From: Pseudomonadota bacterium
GTDB taxonomy: Bacteria; Pseudomonadota; Gammaproteobacteria; Acidiferrobacterales; Acidiferrobacteraceae
Direction of reading: 5' to 3'
Assembly (NCBI GenBank): GCA_021777535.1
Contig: JAJYDN010000020.1
Location: 1-41,330, forward strand
DNA length: 41,330 bases
Shown piece by piece: positions 1 to 9,184 of the stretch. The notes beneath the pieces were generated by a model. The model made no database searches and was not told the origin of the DNA. It worked only from the letters and a program-made list of their open reading frames with translations. The position numbers and the translations under genes are program-made. Each line of letters opens with the position of its first letter. Positions within the stretch are counted from its first letter, which is position 1.

Positions 1-3000
1 CGAAGGCGGCCTGCTGACGGCTCTTGAACGCGGCGATACTGTCCGTATGCGCATCCAGAAAGCGGCGGTATGTCGCGAGCGAAAATTCCTCCTCGTCGAT
101 CCGTAACGCGTAGCGGCCCCTCAGGAAATCGGCGCGATGAGCCATCAGTTCGCTCTCGGTGACCGGATAGAAGCGGATCTGGTCGAAAAACCGCAATAGC
201 CACGGTTCCTGGAAGAGCCCGATGCGCCGGTGGCGGTTCCAGACGGGCACGGTGCGACCGACCAGCTGATAGCCACCGGGCCCCTCCATGCCGTAAATGC
301 ACAGATAGGCGCCACCGATGCCGACGGCGTTTTCCGGGGTCCAGGTGCGTGCCGGGTTGTACTTGGTGGTGACGAGCCGGTGGCGGGGATCCACGGGTGT
401 CGCCACCGGCGCCCCGAGATACACGTCGCCCAGACCGAGAACAAGATAGCGCGCCGTAAAGACGATCTCGCGGACATCATCTTTGCTGTCTAACCCATTG
501 ATCCGCCGTATGAATTCGATGTTGCTCGGACACCATGGGGCGTCGGCGCGCACAACCTGCTGATACTTGTCGATCGCCCGGACCACCTCGCTGTCATTCC
601 ATGCAAGAGGCAGATGAACCACGCGTGATGGCACCCGCATCGCATCGATGGTGGCAGTGCGCAATGCGCTTTATGCAACCACGCAATGAGTTGCGCCTCC
701 GGCAATGCCCGATTGTCGTAGTGGATCTGCAGCGAGCGGATTCCGGGCGTGAGATCCACCAGGGCCGCGCGCTGCCCGCCCCCCTGTGCGAGCAACCACT
801 CATGGAGGGCGTGCACCTGCAGGCGCAAGGCGATATCGAGAACGAGTGGACCGTATTCGACGAGCAGGTATTTGTCGCCGGCGCGCCGGTAGACGACCGC
901 TGTACCGTCTATCGTGGAATCGCCGCCGACGACCGCCTCGCGCACCGTGTCGGTGCCGAATACGGCCGGATCATCCGGCAGACCACGCAGGTCGCCGCCT
1001 TCCACGGCCGCCTCGACCGCCTCTTCGAGACGGCCGGCGCCAGCCAGCGTAAGAGGCACAAACCGCACGGTGTCGCCTGCGCGCAACTGGCCGAGTTTCC
1101 ACAGCTCTCCTGCAACGACGACCGCCGGACAGACGAATCCGCCGAGACTCGGTCCGTCCGGACCCAGTATGACGGGCATATCGCCCGTGAAGTCGATCGC
1201 GCCGATCGCATAGGCATTGTCATGGATGTTGGAGGGGTGCAGGCCGGCCTCGCCGCCGTCGCGCCGCGCCCACCGGGGCTTTGGTCCCTTGAGCCGCACC
1301 CCTGTCCGGTTCGACTGATAGTGCACCTCGTAATCACCCGAAAAAAACGTCTCGATATCTTCCTCGAGAAAGAAATCCGGCGCGCCGTGCGGACCATAAA
1401 GCACTCCGATGCGCCAGTGGCGCGGATAGACCGGCGGTCGCACCTGCCAGGACGGGGGCCGCCCCGATGCCTGCCGGAACGGTAAACGGTCGCCGCTTCG
1501 CAAAACCCGTCCCTGGTGACCGCCGAACCTGCCGAGCGCGAAGGTCGAAGCGCTGCCGAGATAAGAGGGGGCATCGAACCCGCCGCCGATGGCAAGATAG
1601 GTTCGCAGTCCCGCCCCTTCGATCCGACCGATGGCCAACACCGTACCCGCCGGCACGTCCCAGGCGCACCACATGGGGATCGGCTTGCCGTCAACCTGGA
1701 CGTCGGCGGCCGCCCCGGTCACTGCCACGCGGGCCCCCACGGACAACCGCATGCGCGCGCCGGTCATCGTCATCTCGAGCGCCAATGTGCCCGGCATGTT
1801 GCCCACGAGCCGGTTGGCCACGCGCAGCGCGACGCTGTCCATGGGACCGGATGGCGGGACACCCACCTGCCAGAAACCCAGGCGTCCAGGAAAATCCTGC
1901 AGGGTCGTCTGCAGCCCAGGATCCAGGATCTCGACTACCGCAGGATGATAAGCCATGCCCTCGAGCAAGGCCGTTGTATAGCGTCCCGCGCCAAAGCGCT
2001 CATCGGCCGCTATCGCCATGAGATAGCCGACATTGGTTGCAAGCCCTCCAATACACGTCTTTGCCAGCGCCTCGCGCAAAGATGCGAGCGCAGTCTGCCG
2101 GTCGGCTCCATAGATCTGGATTTTCGCAAGCAGCGGATCGTAATACGGGGTAATCTCGGTGCCTTCTTCGATCCATGTATCGATCCGCGCCGGCGGCCAT
2201 GAAAGCGCGGTCACCGTGCCCGTGGACGGACGGAAATCGAGTGCCGGATCCTCGGCGTACACGCGCACTTCGATGGCAGCACCCTTTGGCGCGTGCTCGT
2301 AGGCGGCCGCCGGATCGTCACCTGCCGCAAGTCTTACCATCCATGCCACCAGATCGACGCCCGTCACGAGCTCTGTAATGCCGTGCTCAACCTGCAGCCG
2401 CGTATTCACTTCCAGGAAATAGAACTCGCCACTGGCAGCGTCATAAATGAACTCCACCGTCCCTGCCGAACGGTAGCGCACCCCTGCCATCAGGCGCACC
2501 GCCGACTCCGTAAGAGCCCCGCGGACCGCCTCAGGCAGGTCCGGCGCCGGCGTCTCCTCGATCACTTTCTGATGGCGCCGCTGCACCGAACAATCCCGCT
2601 CGCCGAGGGTCACTACCCGCCCTTCGCCGTTCCCGAACACCTGAACCTCGATGTGCCTTGCCGCCGCGACATAACGCTCCAGAAATACCCCGCCTTCCTT
2701 GAAGTGGGCGTGCGCAAGGCTCGTGACAGCCGCGAACGCGGCCTCGAGCGCCTCCCCATCCGCGCACAGCCGCATACCGATGCCGCCTCCGCCAGCCGTG
2801 CTTTTTATCATCACCGGATAACCGATTAGCTCTGCAAAGGCGCGCGCCTGCCCGACGGTCTCCACAAGCGGCGAACCAGGCAGCCGCGGCACGCCCAGAA
2901 GACGCGCCTGCTCCAGCGCCGCGTGCTTTAATCCAAAGAGCCGGATCTGCTCCCCGGTCGGACCGATGAAGACAATGCCATGCCGCGCACATTCGGCGAC

Positions 3001-3273
3001 AAAATCCGGATTTTCCGCCAAAAATCCGTAGCCCGGGTGAATGGCCTCGGCACCCGCAGCGAGCGCCGCCGCGATAATCCGCGGCCCGTCCAGATAGCTG
3101 TCGCGCGGGGCGGCCCCGCCGAGGGCCACCGCCTCGTCGGCACACCGCACGTGCACACTGTCGGCATCCGCGTCCGAATAGATGGCCACGCTGCGCACGC
3201 CCAATATTTTAAGGCTGCGCATGATGCGTACGGCGATCTCACCGCGGTTGGCAACCAATACGGTCCTAAACAT
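1..3273 (-). pseudogene. Guanidine/urea carboxylase, frameshifted and cut by the window edge
   Basis: Biotin-dependent carboxylase expected to carboxylate guanidine (or urea) with ATP and bicarbonate. The start is the ATG at 3273, preceded by GGGAG; it opens MFRTVLVANRGEIAVR. The order is a biotin carboxylase domain (Gly-rich loop STAGGGGIGM, ERDCSVQRRHQK, EVNTRLQVEH), a KipA-like domain starting near VEILDPGLQTTLQDFPG, and a KipI-like domain. After [15 protein letters not shown] the frame is lost near position 650. The conserved continuation ([17 protein letters not shown], then [31 protein letters not shown] and [10 protein letters not shown]) lies in another frame that stays open to position 1. 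One missing base near 650 would explain this, either as a real mutation or a sequencing error. The C-terminal biotinyl domain lies beyond the edge. The riboswitch and DUF1989 neighbours favour guanidine over urea as substrate. Confidence 0.88.
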
Positions 3274-3329
3274 GTCATTCTCCCGGGCAGGTCGTCCTGC
3301 GTAAAACGGAGCCCCGGGTCGTCCCGGCG

Positions 3330-3977
3330 CTATGGCGCATCCCAAACCAGCAGCCGTATCGGGGTCGGGTTATAGGCATTGCACGGATTGTTCAATTGGG
3401 GGCAATTCGACATAACGACCGTCACATCCATGTCCGCGCGCATCTCTACGTACTTGCCGGGAGCCGACACGCCATCTGCAAACGTGAGCTTTTCGCCTTC
3501 GACCGGAACGTTCATAAAAAAATTGACATTGCTGGTGATGTCCCTTTTCCCGAGGGGACTGCCGCCGGCACCGCGTACCGCAGACAGGGCCGCCAGGAAA
3601 TTGTCCCGGCAGCTGTGCATGAAACAGCGATCGAAAGCATAGCGAACCGAGTTGCTCTCCGCCGAGCACGCACCGCCCACGGTGTCATGGCGGCCACAGG
3701 TGTCGGCGACGATCGTCAACATGACACGGCCATCCGATGACCACAGGCGGCTGCCTTTGGTCAGATAGAGCTGCCTCTGCCGGCGAATGGTGTCGGCGGC
3801 GCTGTAGCGCACCTCCGGATCGGCGGTCGCGTAGAACAGCGTGTCCACGGCCTGATTGCCCATGAGATCCACGATGCGAAAGATCTGGCCGACCCGCAGC
3901 TGCCCAACCCACGGCTCGCCCGCCGCACATACCTCGTCACGGACGGCCGTGGCCGCGTCGCGTACATGGTCGCTCAT
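3330..3977 (-). CDS. Urea carboxylase-associated protein 2 (DUF1989), carboxyguanidine deiminase subunit
   Basis: A 215-residue DUF1989 protein of the UAAP2 type. Family knowledge: the two UAAP proteins beside guanidine carboxylases form carboxyguanidine deiminase (CgdAB), which converts carboxyguanidine to allophanate with release of ammonia. Visible family signatures are the N-terminal [10 protein letters not shown], the metal-site type stretch [13 protein letters not shown], the Cys in HSCRDNF, the mid-region [10 protein letters not shown], and the C-terminal [18 protein letters not shown]. The start is the ATG at 3977 behind GGGGAGGGGGC; it overlaps the stop of the preceding gene as ATGA, so the pair is translationally coupled, as expected for subunits of one enzyme. 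I cannot say which subunit carries the catalytic metal. Confidence 0.9.
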   Translation of the reverse strand: MSDHVRDAATAVRDEVCAAGEPWVGQLRVGQIFRIVDLMGNQAVDTLFYATADPEVRYSAADTIRRQRQLYLTKGSRLWSSDGRVMLTIVADTCGRHDTVGGACSAESNSVRYAFDRCFMHSCRDNFLAALSAVRGAGGSPLGKRDITSNVNFFMNVPVEGEKLTFADGVSAPGKYVEMRADMDVTVVMSNCPQLNNPCNAYNPTPIRLLVWDAP

Positions 3978-4699
3978 GCCCCCTCCCCAAGATAGGCCTG
4001 CGTATTGGCGTATGCCCGGCCGTTTTCCGCGCAATGGAGCCGGCAGAGTTCCCGCCCCGCCGCTTGCATGCGCTTGGCAAGGAGCGTCACTCCCGCTGGC
4101 GCGTAGCGGGCTGCGTCATCAAGGGGGTGGGGTGCCGTGGATATCGCCACCAGCGTGTCCATCTCGAAATAGAGATCCACCGACACGCCCTGCACATTGC
4201 GCGCCTGCAAGGCGATGCCGCCGTCGCGATCGACGGCCACGCGGCTGAACCAGTTGATGTTTGCGGTCAGATCCGCCACCCCGAGACCCCATTTACGCAA
4301 TTCCGCAAGCAACCCCTCCCGGCCGCTCAGGAAACGGGCGTTGCGGTCCTCCTGAAAGCGCGTCGCACCATAGCGCTCCCGCACATCCGCTGTGTCGCTC
4401 ACGCCGCAGAAAGTCTCGTGCCCGCCGGCTTCATCGGCAATGATGCCAGCTAGCACCCGGCCCATGTCCGACATCAAGACATGCCCGGCACCGAGCAATG
4501 CCGTGTGCTGTGCCTTCAGCGTGTCGGCCATGTTATAGCGCTCCAGCCGGTCCGCCTGGTTGTAGAGCAGCATCGCCGCATTGGCTACCGGTCCCTGCGC
4601 GGTAAGCCGCAGTCGGGTGCCCCGGCGCACGATGCCAGACCAGTGCTGGCCACCCGGTATGTCCACGCGCCACAGCCTCCCTCTCCCGCTGTCCATCAT
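3974..4699 (-). CDS. Urea carboxylase-associated protein 1 (DUF1989), carboxyguanidine deiminase subunit
   Basis: A 241-residue DUF1989 protein of the UAAP1 type, the partner of the next gene in carboxyguanidine deiminase. Diagnostic stretches are the central [11 protein letters not shown] and the C-terminal half with [16 protein letters not shown] and [25 protein letters not shown]. The start is the ATG at 4699, a few bases behind AGGAGGA; an ATG three bases later is also possible. The frame is open further upstream, but that extension (to 4849) overlaps the ATPase gene, is Arg/His-rich and does not resemble the family. The gene follows the ATPase gene by about 11 bases. Confidence 0.9.
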   Translation of the reverse strand: MMDSGRGRLWRVDIPGGQHWSGIVRRGTRLRLTAQGPVANAAMLLYNQADRLERYNMADTLKAQHTALLGAGHVLMSDMGRVLAGIIADEAGGHETFCGVSDTADVRERYGATRFQEDRNARFLSGREGLLAELRKWGLGVADLTANINWFSRVAVDRDGGIALQARNVQGVSVDLYFEMDTLVAISTAPHPLDDAARYAPAGVTLLAKRMQAAGRELCRLHCAENGRAYANTQAYLGEGA

Positions 4700-4710
4700 T
4701 GCGTCCTCCT

Positions 4711-5532
4711 TCAGGGGTTCGTCATCCTGCCGAGCAATTCGTGATCGGTGTGCACGGATGTGGTCGCACGGATGCGCTCGACGATAGCGCGCTTCATGGC
4801 GATGAACTCCGGATCCATCCGCAGATCCTGCGTACGGCTCTCGCCCCATGGCATATCGAACAGGGCATCCACGCGGCCCGGATTCGGCGCCAGAACCATA
4901 ACCCGGTCCCCGAGATAAACGGCCTCGTCGACATCGTGGGTCACCAGCACCGTGGTGGTGGCTTCGCGCGCAAACAGATGGAATACGAGATCGTGCATCG
5001 TTTCGCGGGTCTGTGCATCGAGGGCGCCGAACGGCTCATCCATGAGCAAAACCGCCGGATTGGCAACGAGCGCGCGGGCGATGTTGACGCGCTGCTGCAT
5101 ACCGCCGCTCAAGTGCGCCGGATAGCGGTCGCGCACCCCCGCAAGACCCATGAGCTGCAGGAGCGCTTCGCGGCGCTGCGCGCTGCGCGATACGTCTCCG
5201 GTGGGGGCCCAGAGGGTGCGCCGCAGCCGCCGGGGAAACCGCATGTTTTCCCATACGGTAAGCCACGGAAAAAGAGTGGACCGCTGGAACACCATGCCGC
5301 GCTCGGGCCCGGGCCCCGTCAAGGCGCGCCCGTTGACGAGAATGTCGCCCGCAGTCGCCTGTTCCAAACCCGCGAGCAGCCGCAGCAACGTCGACTTGCC
5401 GCACCCGGACGCCCCGACAATCGCCAGAAACTCCCCGCGTTGCACGCCAAAAGACACATCCGAAAGGACAGGGCTTGCCTCTTGCGGCCCGAATGTCTTG
5501 TCCAGATTGCGAACCGTGAGTGCAGTCGTCAT
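4711..5532 (-). CDS. ABC transporter ATP-binding protein (nitrate/taurine type, probably guanidine or related amide)
   Basis: A 273-residue NitT/TauT-family ATPase. Walker A is GASGCGKST (residues 40-48), the Q-loop is in VFQRSTLFPW, the ABC signature is LSGGMQQR, Walker B is LLMDEPFGALD, and the switch His is in VTHDVDEA. It powers the permease encoded just upstream. The ATG at 5532 overlaps the permease stop (ATGA). An open frame continues upstream to 5943, but that stretch is an Arg/Gly/His-rich shadow of the permease gene. The carboxylase and DUF1989 genes downstream and the guanidine riboswitch upstream suggest import of guanidine or a guanidine-containing compound; the family alone does not fix the substrate. 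Confidence 0.92.
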   Translation of the reverse strand: MTTALTVRNLDKTFGPQEASPVLSDVSFGVQRGEFLAIVGASGCGKSTLLRLLAGLEQATAGDILVNGRALTGPGPERGMVFQRSTLFPWLTVWENMRFPRRLRRTLWAPTGDVSRSAQRREALLQLMGLAGVRDRYPAHLSGGMQQRVNIARALVANPAVLLMDEPFGALDAQTRETMHDLVFHLFAREATTTVLVTHDVDEAVYLGDRVMVLAPNPGRVDALFDMPWGESRTQDLRMDPEFIAMKRAIVERIRATTSVHTDHELLGRMTNP

Positions 5533-6344
5533 GCGCGATACCACGGAAATAAACGGCGGTGAAGGAGCCTGAACAGCAGGTCGAACGCGAGCCCGATCAG
5601 GCCGATGACCATGATGCCAACGAAGATGCGGGCGGTGTCGAGAAAGCGCTGCGCCTGCAAGATGGCGTAACCAAGGCCACTGTCGGCAGCAACCATCTCT
5701 GCCACCACCAGATAGGTCCACGCCCAACCCATGTTGATGCGCAGGATATCCACGATCCGTGGCCAGCTGCCGCGCCAGACGACGTGATGAACGACCTCGC
5801 CCGGGGTGGCGCCCATGGTGTACGCAGTCTCGATGTAGCCATCCGGTATGGCGCGCGCGGCATCGGCAACCATGACCACGATCTGAAAAACGACACCAAT
5901 GAAAATGATCGAAATCTTCGACCCCTCGCCAATTCCCACCCACAAAATGACGAGCGGTATAAAGGCCGATGCGGGCATGTAGCGGACAAAGTCATTTATG
6001 GGCTGCAAAAGCGCTTCGCACCACTTGTACACGCCGATGCAGAGACCGACCGGAACCCCTACCACGGCCGCGAGCGCGAATCCCATTGTCACGCGATAAA
6101 CGCTGATTTCCGTATCGTAAGCCAGGCGCGCGCGCATCCAGTGCGCAAGCGCCGTGCCGACACGCCCTGGCGACGGCAAGAAAATGGCCCCGACCCAGTG
6201 CTCGTGCGTGATCCATGCCCACACGGCAAGCGGCGCCATGAACCCCAGGATCGACAATGCGGCATAGAGGATCCTCGGCAAAGGCGCGCGGAGGACAGCG
6301 CGCCGCGCGCGGGCTGGACGCCTCCTGGACAGGGTCAGGGCCAT
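5529..6344 (-). CDS. ABC transporter permease (nitrate/taurine type)
   Basis: A 271-residue inner-membrane permease of the SsuC/TauC/NrtB family. An Arg-rich N terminus is followed by about six hydrophobic segments. The first is ILYAALSILGFMAPLAVWAW and the last is ARIFVGIMVIGLIGLAFDLL. The cytoplasmic EAA loop that docks on the ATPase is seen as AYTMGATPGEVVHHVVW. The LPSPGRV motif near residue 55 is typical of this family. The gene lies 8 bases downstream of the binding-protein gene and overlaps the ATPase start by 4 bases, so the three transporter genes are one translational unit. Confidence 0.92.
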   Translation of the reverse strand: MALTLSRRRPARARRAVLRAPLPRILYAALSILGFMAPLAVWAWITHEHWVGAIFLPSPGRVGTALAHWMRARLAYDTEISVYRVTMGFALAAVVGVPVGLCIGVYKWCEALLQPINDFVRYMPASAFIPLVILWVGIGEGSKISIIFIGVVFQIVVMVADAARAIPDGYIETAYTMGATPGEVVHHVVWRGSWPRIVDILRINMGWAWTYLVVAEMVAADSGLGYAILQAQRFLDTARIFVGIMVIGLIGLAFDLLFRLLHRRLFPWYRA

Positions 6345-6352
6345 AGGATCTC

Positions 6353-7336
6353 CTAATGCCGCGCCGCCGCGACGATGGCACTGTCGATGAAGCTACGCCC
6401 CGCCGGCACAACCGTAAGCATGTGCACTTCCTTCAGGAATACACCGGTAGCTGCCGTACTGTTATAGAGCGAAACCGCCGCATGCCCGGGAGCGAGCGCC
6501 TCGCTGTTTAGGCGCGCGCCGAACAGGCGGGTGCCGGCAAGACCCTCGGCATAGACGCGGGGCGAAAGGTCCACATGCGGGGCCATGATCGCCGCGGCGG
6601 CCGCCGGATGCTGATGGATGAAGCGGACGGTTGCAAACCATGCCTTCGCGAGCCCGATCAGCTCGTTACGGTCGCGGGCGATAGCCGCGTCGCGGACCAC
6701 CACGACATCCGGGATGAGCCCCGGCGCCCTGGCGCTGGTAAAAAGCGGATGACCTGCATGCCGCGCCTCGATGCGCTGGATCCAGGGATTCCAGACACCG
6801 GCAGCCGCAACCTTGCCGGTTATGAGAGCCGCAGCGGAATTGCCGGTGGACATGTTGATGAAATGCACATCCTGTGCCGTCATGCCATGGCGGGCGAGAG
6901 CCGTGACATCGAGATATTCCTCGATAGAATTCATCTCCACCGCGATGGTCTTGCCCTTGAGCGCCCTGAACGACCGGATACCGTTGGCGACCATGAGCGC
7001 GTCATTACCGGCCGAATTGTCCGTCACGAGAACCACCTTGACCGGCACCTTCTTGGCCACCGGGGCGAGCGTATCGATCAGTGCCTGGCAATTTGCATCG
7101 ATGCGCCCGGCGGACAGCGCCTCGACCGACGTCATATAGCTTGGAAACCACACCAGCCGCACACCTGGTGCGTATTTCTTGAGATAGCCATTGTGTTGGG
7201 CCACATACCATGCGACCCAGCCGGGCCAATCGCTGATGCCCATGGTGAGATCCGCGCGCGCGGCACTCACCGTCAACAACTGTCCAAAGAGGAGCGCGAG
7301 GGCGCCCGCCAGTATCATGCCCGCCTTCTTCATCAT
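6353..7336 (-). CDS. ABC transporter periplasmic substrate-binding protein (guanidine/urea operon)
   Basis: A 327-residue periplasmic binding protein of the NitT/TauT class. Residues 1-28 form a classical signal peptide (MMKKAG, a hydrophobic core, then SAARA before DLTMGISDWPG). The mature N terminus with ISDWPGWVAWYVAQ and later FINMSTGNSAAALITGKV resembles binding proteins often annotated as urea ABC components beside urea carboxylase. The start lies behind GGAGAAGG; two adjacent ATGs (7336 and 7333) are possible. It is the first gene after the guanidine-I riboswitch, so import should be induced by guanidine. The true ligand is inferred from context only. Confidence 0.9.
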   Translation of the reverse strand: MMKKAGMILAGALALLFGQLLTVSAARADLTMGISDWPGWVAWYVAQHNGYLKKYAPGVRLVWFPSYMTSVEALSAGRIDANCQALIDTLAPVAKKVPVKVVLVTDNSAGNDALMVANGIRSFRALKGKTIAVEMNSIEEYLDVTALARHGMTAQDVHFINMSTGNSAAALITGKVAAAGVWNPWIQRIEARHAGHPLFTSARAPGLIPDVVVVRDAAIARDRNELIGLAKAWFATVRFIHQHPAAAAAIMAPHVDLSPRVYAEGLAGTRLFGARLNSEALAPGHAAVSLYNSTAATGVFLKEVHMLTVVPAGRSFIDSAIVAAARH

Positions 7337-7365
7337 GTGCCTTCTCCACTATTGAATCATCGCCA

Positions 7366-7400
7366 CAAAAAACCCGGACGGCATTCCTGCCTCCCGGGTT
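7366..7400 (-). terminator. Riboswitch-controlled intrinsic terminator
   Basis: Read on the minus strand, AACCCGG and CCGGGTT form a GC-rich stem (arms 7394-7400 and 7371-7377) followed by a run of six T. The 5' arm lies inside the final conserved stem of the guanidine aptamer. Ligand-bound aptamer and terminator therefore compete, as in known guanidine-I ON switches. Confidence 0.85.
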
Positions 7401-7490
7401 TTTATCCCTCCGTGTACCCCGCCAAACCGGGGCCGGACCCTCTCGGACCAAACACCGCCGATGCGGCTGGAACCCTAGGATCCGTCTTGT
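7386..7490 (-). promoter_or_regulatory. Guanidine-I (ykkC) riboswitch
   Basis: On the minus strand the conserved core is present in order: CTAGGGTTCC (7478-7469), a variable stem, GGTCCGAGAG (7449-7440), a second variable stem, then ACACGGAGGGATAAAA running into CCCGGGAGG (7415-7390). These are the hallmark nucleotides of the ykkC subtype 1 aptamer that binds guanidinium. The following terminator provides the expression platform. It lies about 50 bases before the binding-protein gene and should switch on the whole transporter-deiminase-carboxylase operon when guanidine is present. I found no convincing -35/-10 pair upstream, and 7491-7764 shows nothing else. Confidence 0.95.
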
Positions 7491-7764
7491 CTATTCATCA
7501 GCTGTCGCGCTCTATCCCGTGTATGTGTCCCTCATCAGATCGGCAGGCTTCCCTGAAGCAGAAAGCGTGCCAGCACGGCGCAGCAGTGCGTACCTCACGG
7601 GGAAAAGACGGAAATTCCTGCAATGGGCGGGAAATCAGGAAGACAAAGATGCGGCCGCTGCCATATCAGCGCGTCGGTTCTGGTGCAGGCACAAGGGTGC
7701 GCGCCCGCTCGTGGTGCGCCCGCGCCGCGCCGCGCCGCCAAGGACGCGCCACGGCGCATGGCGA

Positions 7765-8355
7765 TCAGCGTGCGCCGGCCCGGCCTGTGTTCACCAGATA
7801 GCGGCGGCCTTCCAGGAAATCGAAAACGAGATCCTTCGCGGTGGCGAGATTGCAGTGTTGGGTGGGGATCCGCAGATCCGGGGACAGGGGTTTTTCGTAA
7901 GGATCGTCGACACCCGTAAAGAGAGAGATATGGCCTGCAAGCGCCGCGGCATACATGCCCTTGGGGTCGCGCTCGACGCACACCGAAAACGGGGCGTCCA
8001 TGTGGATTTCCACGAAATGGCCACGCTCGGCCTCGACCAGGGCGCGCACCTCGGCCCGCACGTCCCGATAGGGCGACACGGCGGCGACGATCGCGACACC
8101 GCCATGGCGAACGATGAGGCTCGCCGCAAAACCGATGCGCCGGACATTATCGCCCCGCTCGGCCCGGGTAAAACCGACCCCGCGGGACAGGATGCGGCGC
8201 ACGACATCCCCATCCAGCATCGTCACCAGCCGCCCGTCCCTTTGCTCGAGCTCCCGTCCCACCGCAACGCTCAGCGTGCTCTTCCCGCTGCCCGGCAAGC
8301 CCGTAAACCACAGGGCGAGGCCGCCCCCACCAAGACTGCGCATCTCCTGCTGCAA
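7765..8355 (-). CDS. cysC: Adenylylsulfate (APS) kinase
   Basis: Phosphorylates adenylylsulfate to PAPS with ATP, in sulfate activation. The P-loop GLPGSGKST is near the N terminus. It is followed by MLDGDVVRRILSRGVGFTRAERGDNVRRIG, the substrate-binding stretch AAVSPYRDVR, and the C-terminal ERDPKGMYAAALAG and DDPYEKPLSPDLRI, all typical of CysC. Length is about 196 residues, normal for a stand-alone kinase. I prefer a TTG start at 8355 because GGGGAGG lies just upstream; the ATG at 8343 has poor spacing. An upstream in-frame ATG at 8397 lies inside an operator-like dyad and is less likely. No cysN or cysD is seen nearby. Confidence 0.9.
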   Translation of the reverse strand: MQQEMRSLGGGGLALWFTGLPGSGKSTLSVAVGRELEQRDGRLVTMLDGDVVRRILSRGVGFTRAERGDNVRRIGFAASLIVRHGGVAIVAAVSPYRDVRAEVRALVEAERGHFVEIHMDAPFSVCVERDPKGMYAAALAGHISLFTGVDDPYEKPLSPDLRIPTQHCNLATAKDLVFDFLEGRRYLVNTGRAGAR

Positions 8356-8376
8356 ACAACCTCCCCTCGTGACTTG

Positions 8377-8415
8377 GACACCGGTCCATGGTGTCATTTT
8401 TAGGATGACACCATG
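8377..8415. promoter_or_regulatory. Three-half-site dyad upstream of cysC
   Basis: CATGGTGTCAT (8387-8397) and ATGACACCATG (8405-8415) are perfect 11-base inverted repeats around a 7-base spacer. A further GACACC at 8377-8382 forms a second inverted pair with GGTGTC at 8390-8395. Three alternating half-sites just before the cysC start look like an operator for a dimeric or oligomeric repressor. An RNA hairpin is the alternative reading. Confidence 0.55.
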
Positions 8416-9184
8416 ATACCCGATCGAAAGTCATCCTCGCAGGGGGCTTTGGTAACAAAACGCAACAGGGCGCCGGACCGTCACCCCCCGGACACTCCGG
8501 TGTCGCAACACGCCTCCCCGGCCCCCACGGAGACACGGCCCCGCCGCAAGGATCGATTGCGGATCCCGGACACGGGCGGCGCCCCGCCGGAAAGCAGCGA
8601 GCCTCGCCCACCATTTCGTCCTCATGAAGAAGCCGCACGCCCGGACCGGATACCCTGTCCGGGCCGCCTCCCCCCGCTTCGCTTCAGCGGCACTTTCCTC
8701 GCACGGACATGCCGGTCTGTATTATTTTGCATTCGACCGCGGTGGAAAGATAGCGGCCAGCGAGACACCGCCGGCACCGGTAGCATGCGGGCGCGGCCGG
8801 CTTTATCATCGGGCCGGGCCTCACATACCCATTTTGCGGCGGCATTGCGCGAGCAGGGCGCCGTGGTGGTCCAGGCCATGAACACCATGATGCGCGGTGC
8901 TTCGGATTTGCTTCGCTGGCGCAGCCCGGCATAATGAAGACATGGCCGATCACAAGGTCACGTATCGGACGTATCCCCACGCGGCCCCCGGCAAGGCAGC
9001 GCCTGGAAATGCGCAGCCTGCAGCCACGCCCGCACAAACCGGCCCCGGGAAGAAAAAGGCATCACGGCGTGCTCCTGTTTCAGCTTTGTCCCGGCCCCGC
9101 GCCCCGTCCCCCGGCACGGCCCTCAGCACGAAGTGTCATATATCGGGCGTATCCTGCGCCGATCAGCCAAGGAGACCTGCCACC
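8416..9184. other. Long intergenic region without a recognisable gene
   Basis: About 770 bases separate the cysC dyad from the exported phosphoesterase gene. Open frames here give Arg/Pro-rich peptides without family resemblance. AAGGAG at 9169-9174 serves as the ribosome-binding site of the next gene. An AT-rich stretch near 9132-9143 could belong to its promoter, but I cannot identify -35 and -10 boxes. Confidence 0.4.

Noticed and set aside
9132-9143. AGTGTCATATAT, also present at 33763-33774
   Set aside because: A 12-base match between two intergenic regions is expected by chance in 41 kb, and the flanks do not align.
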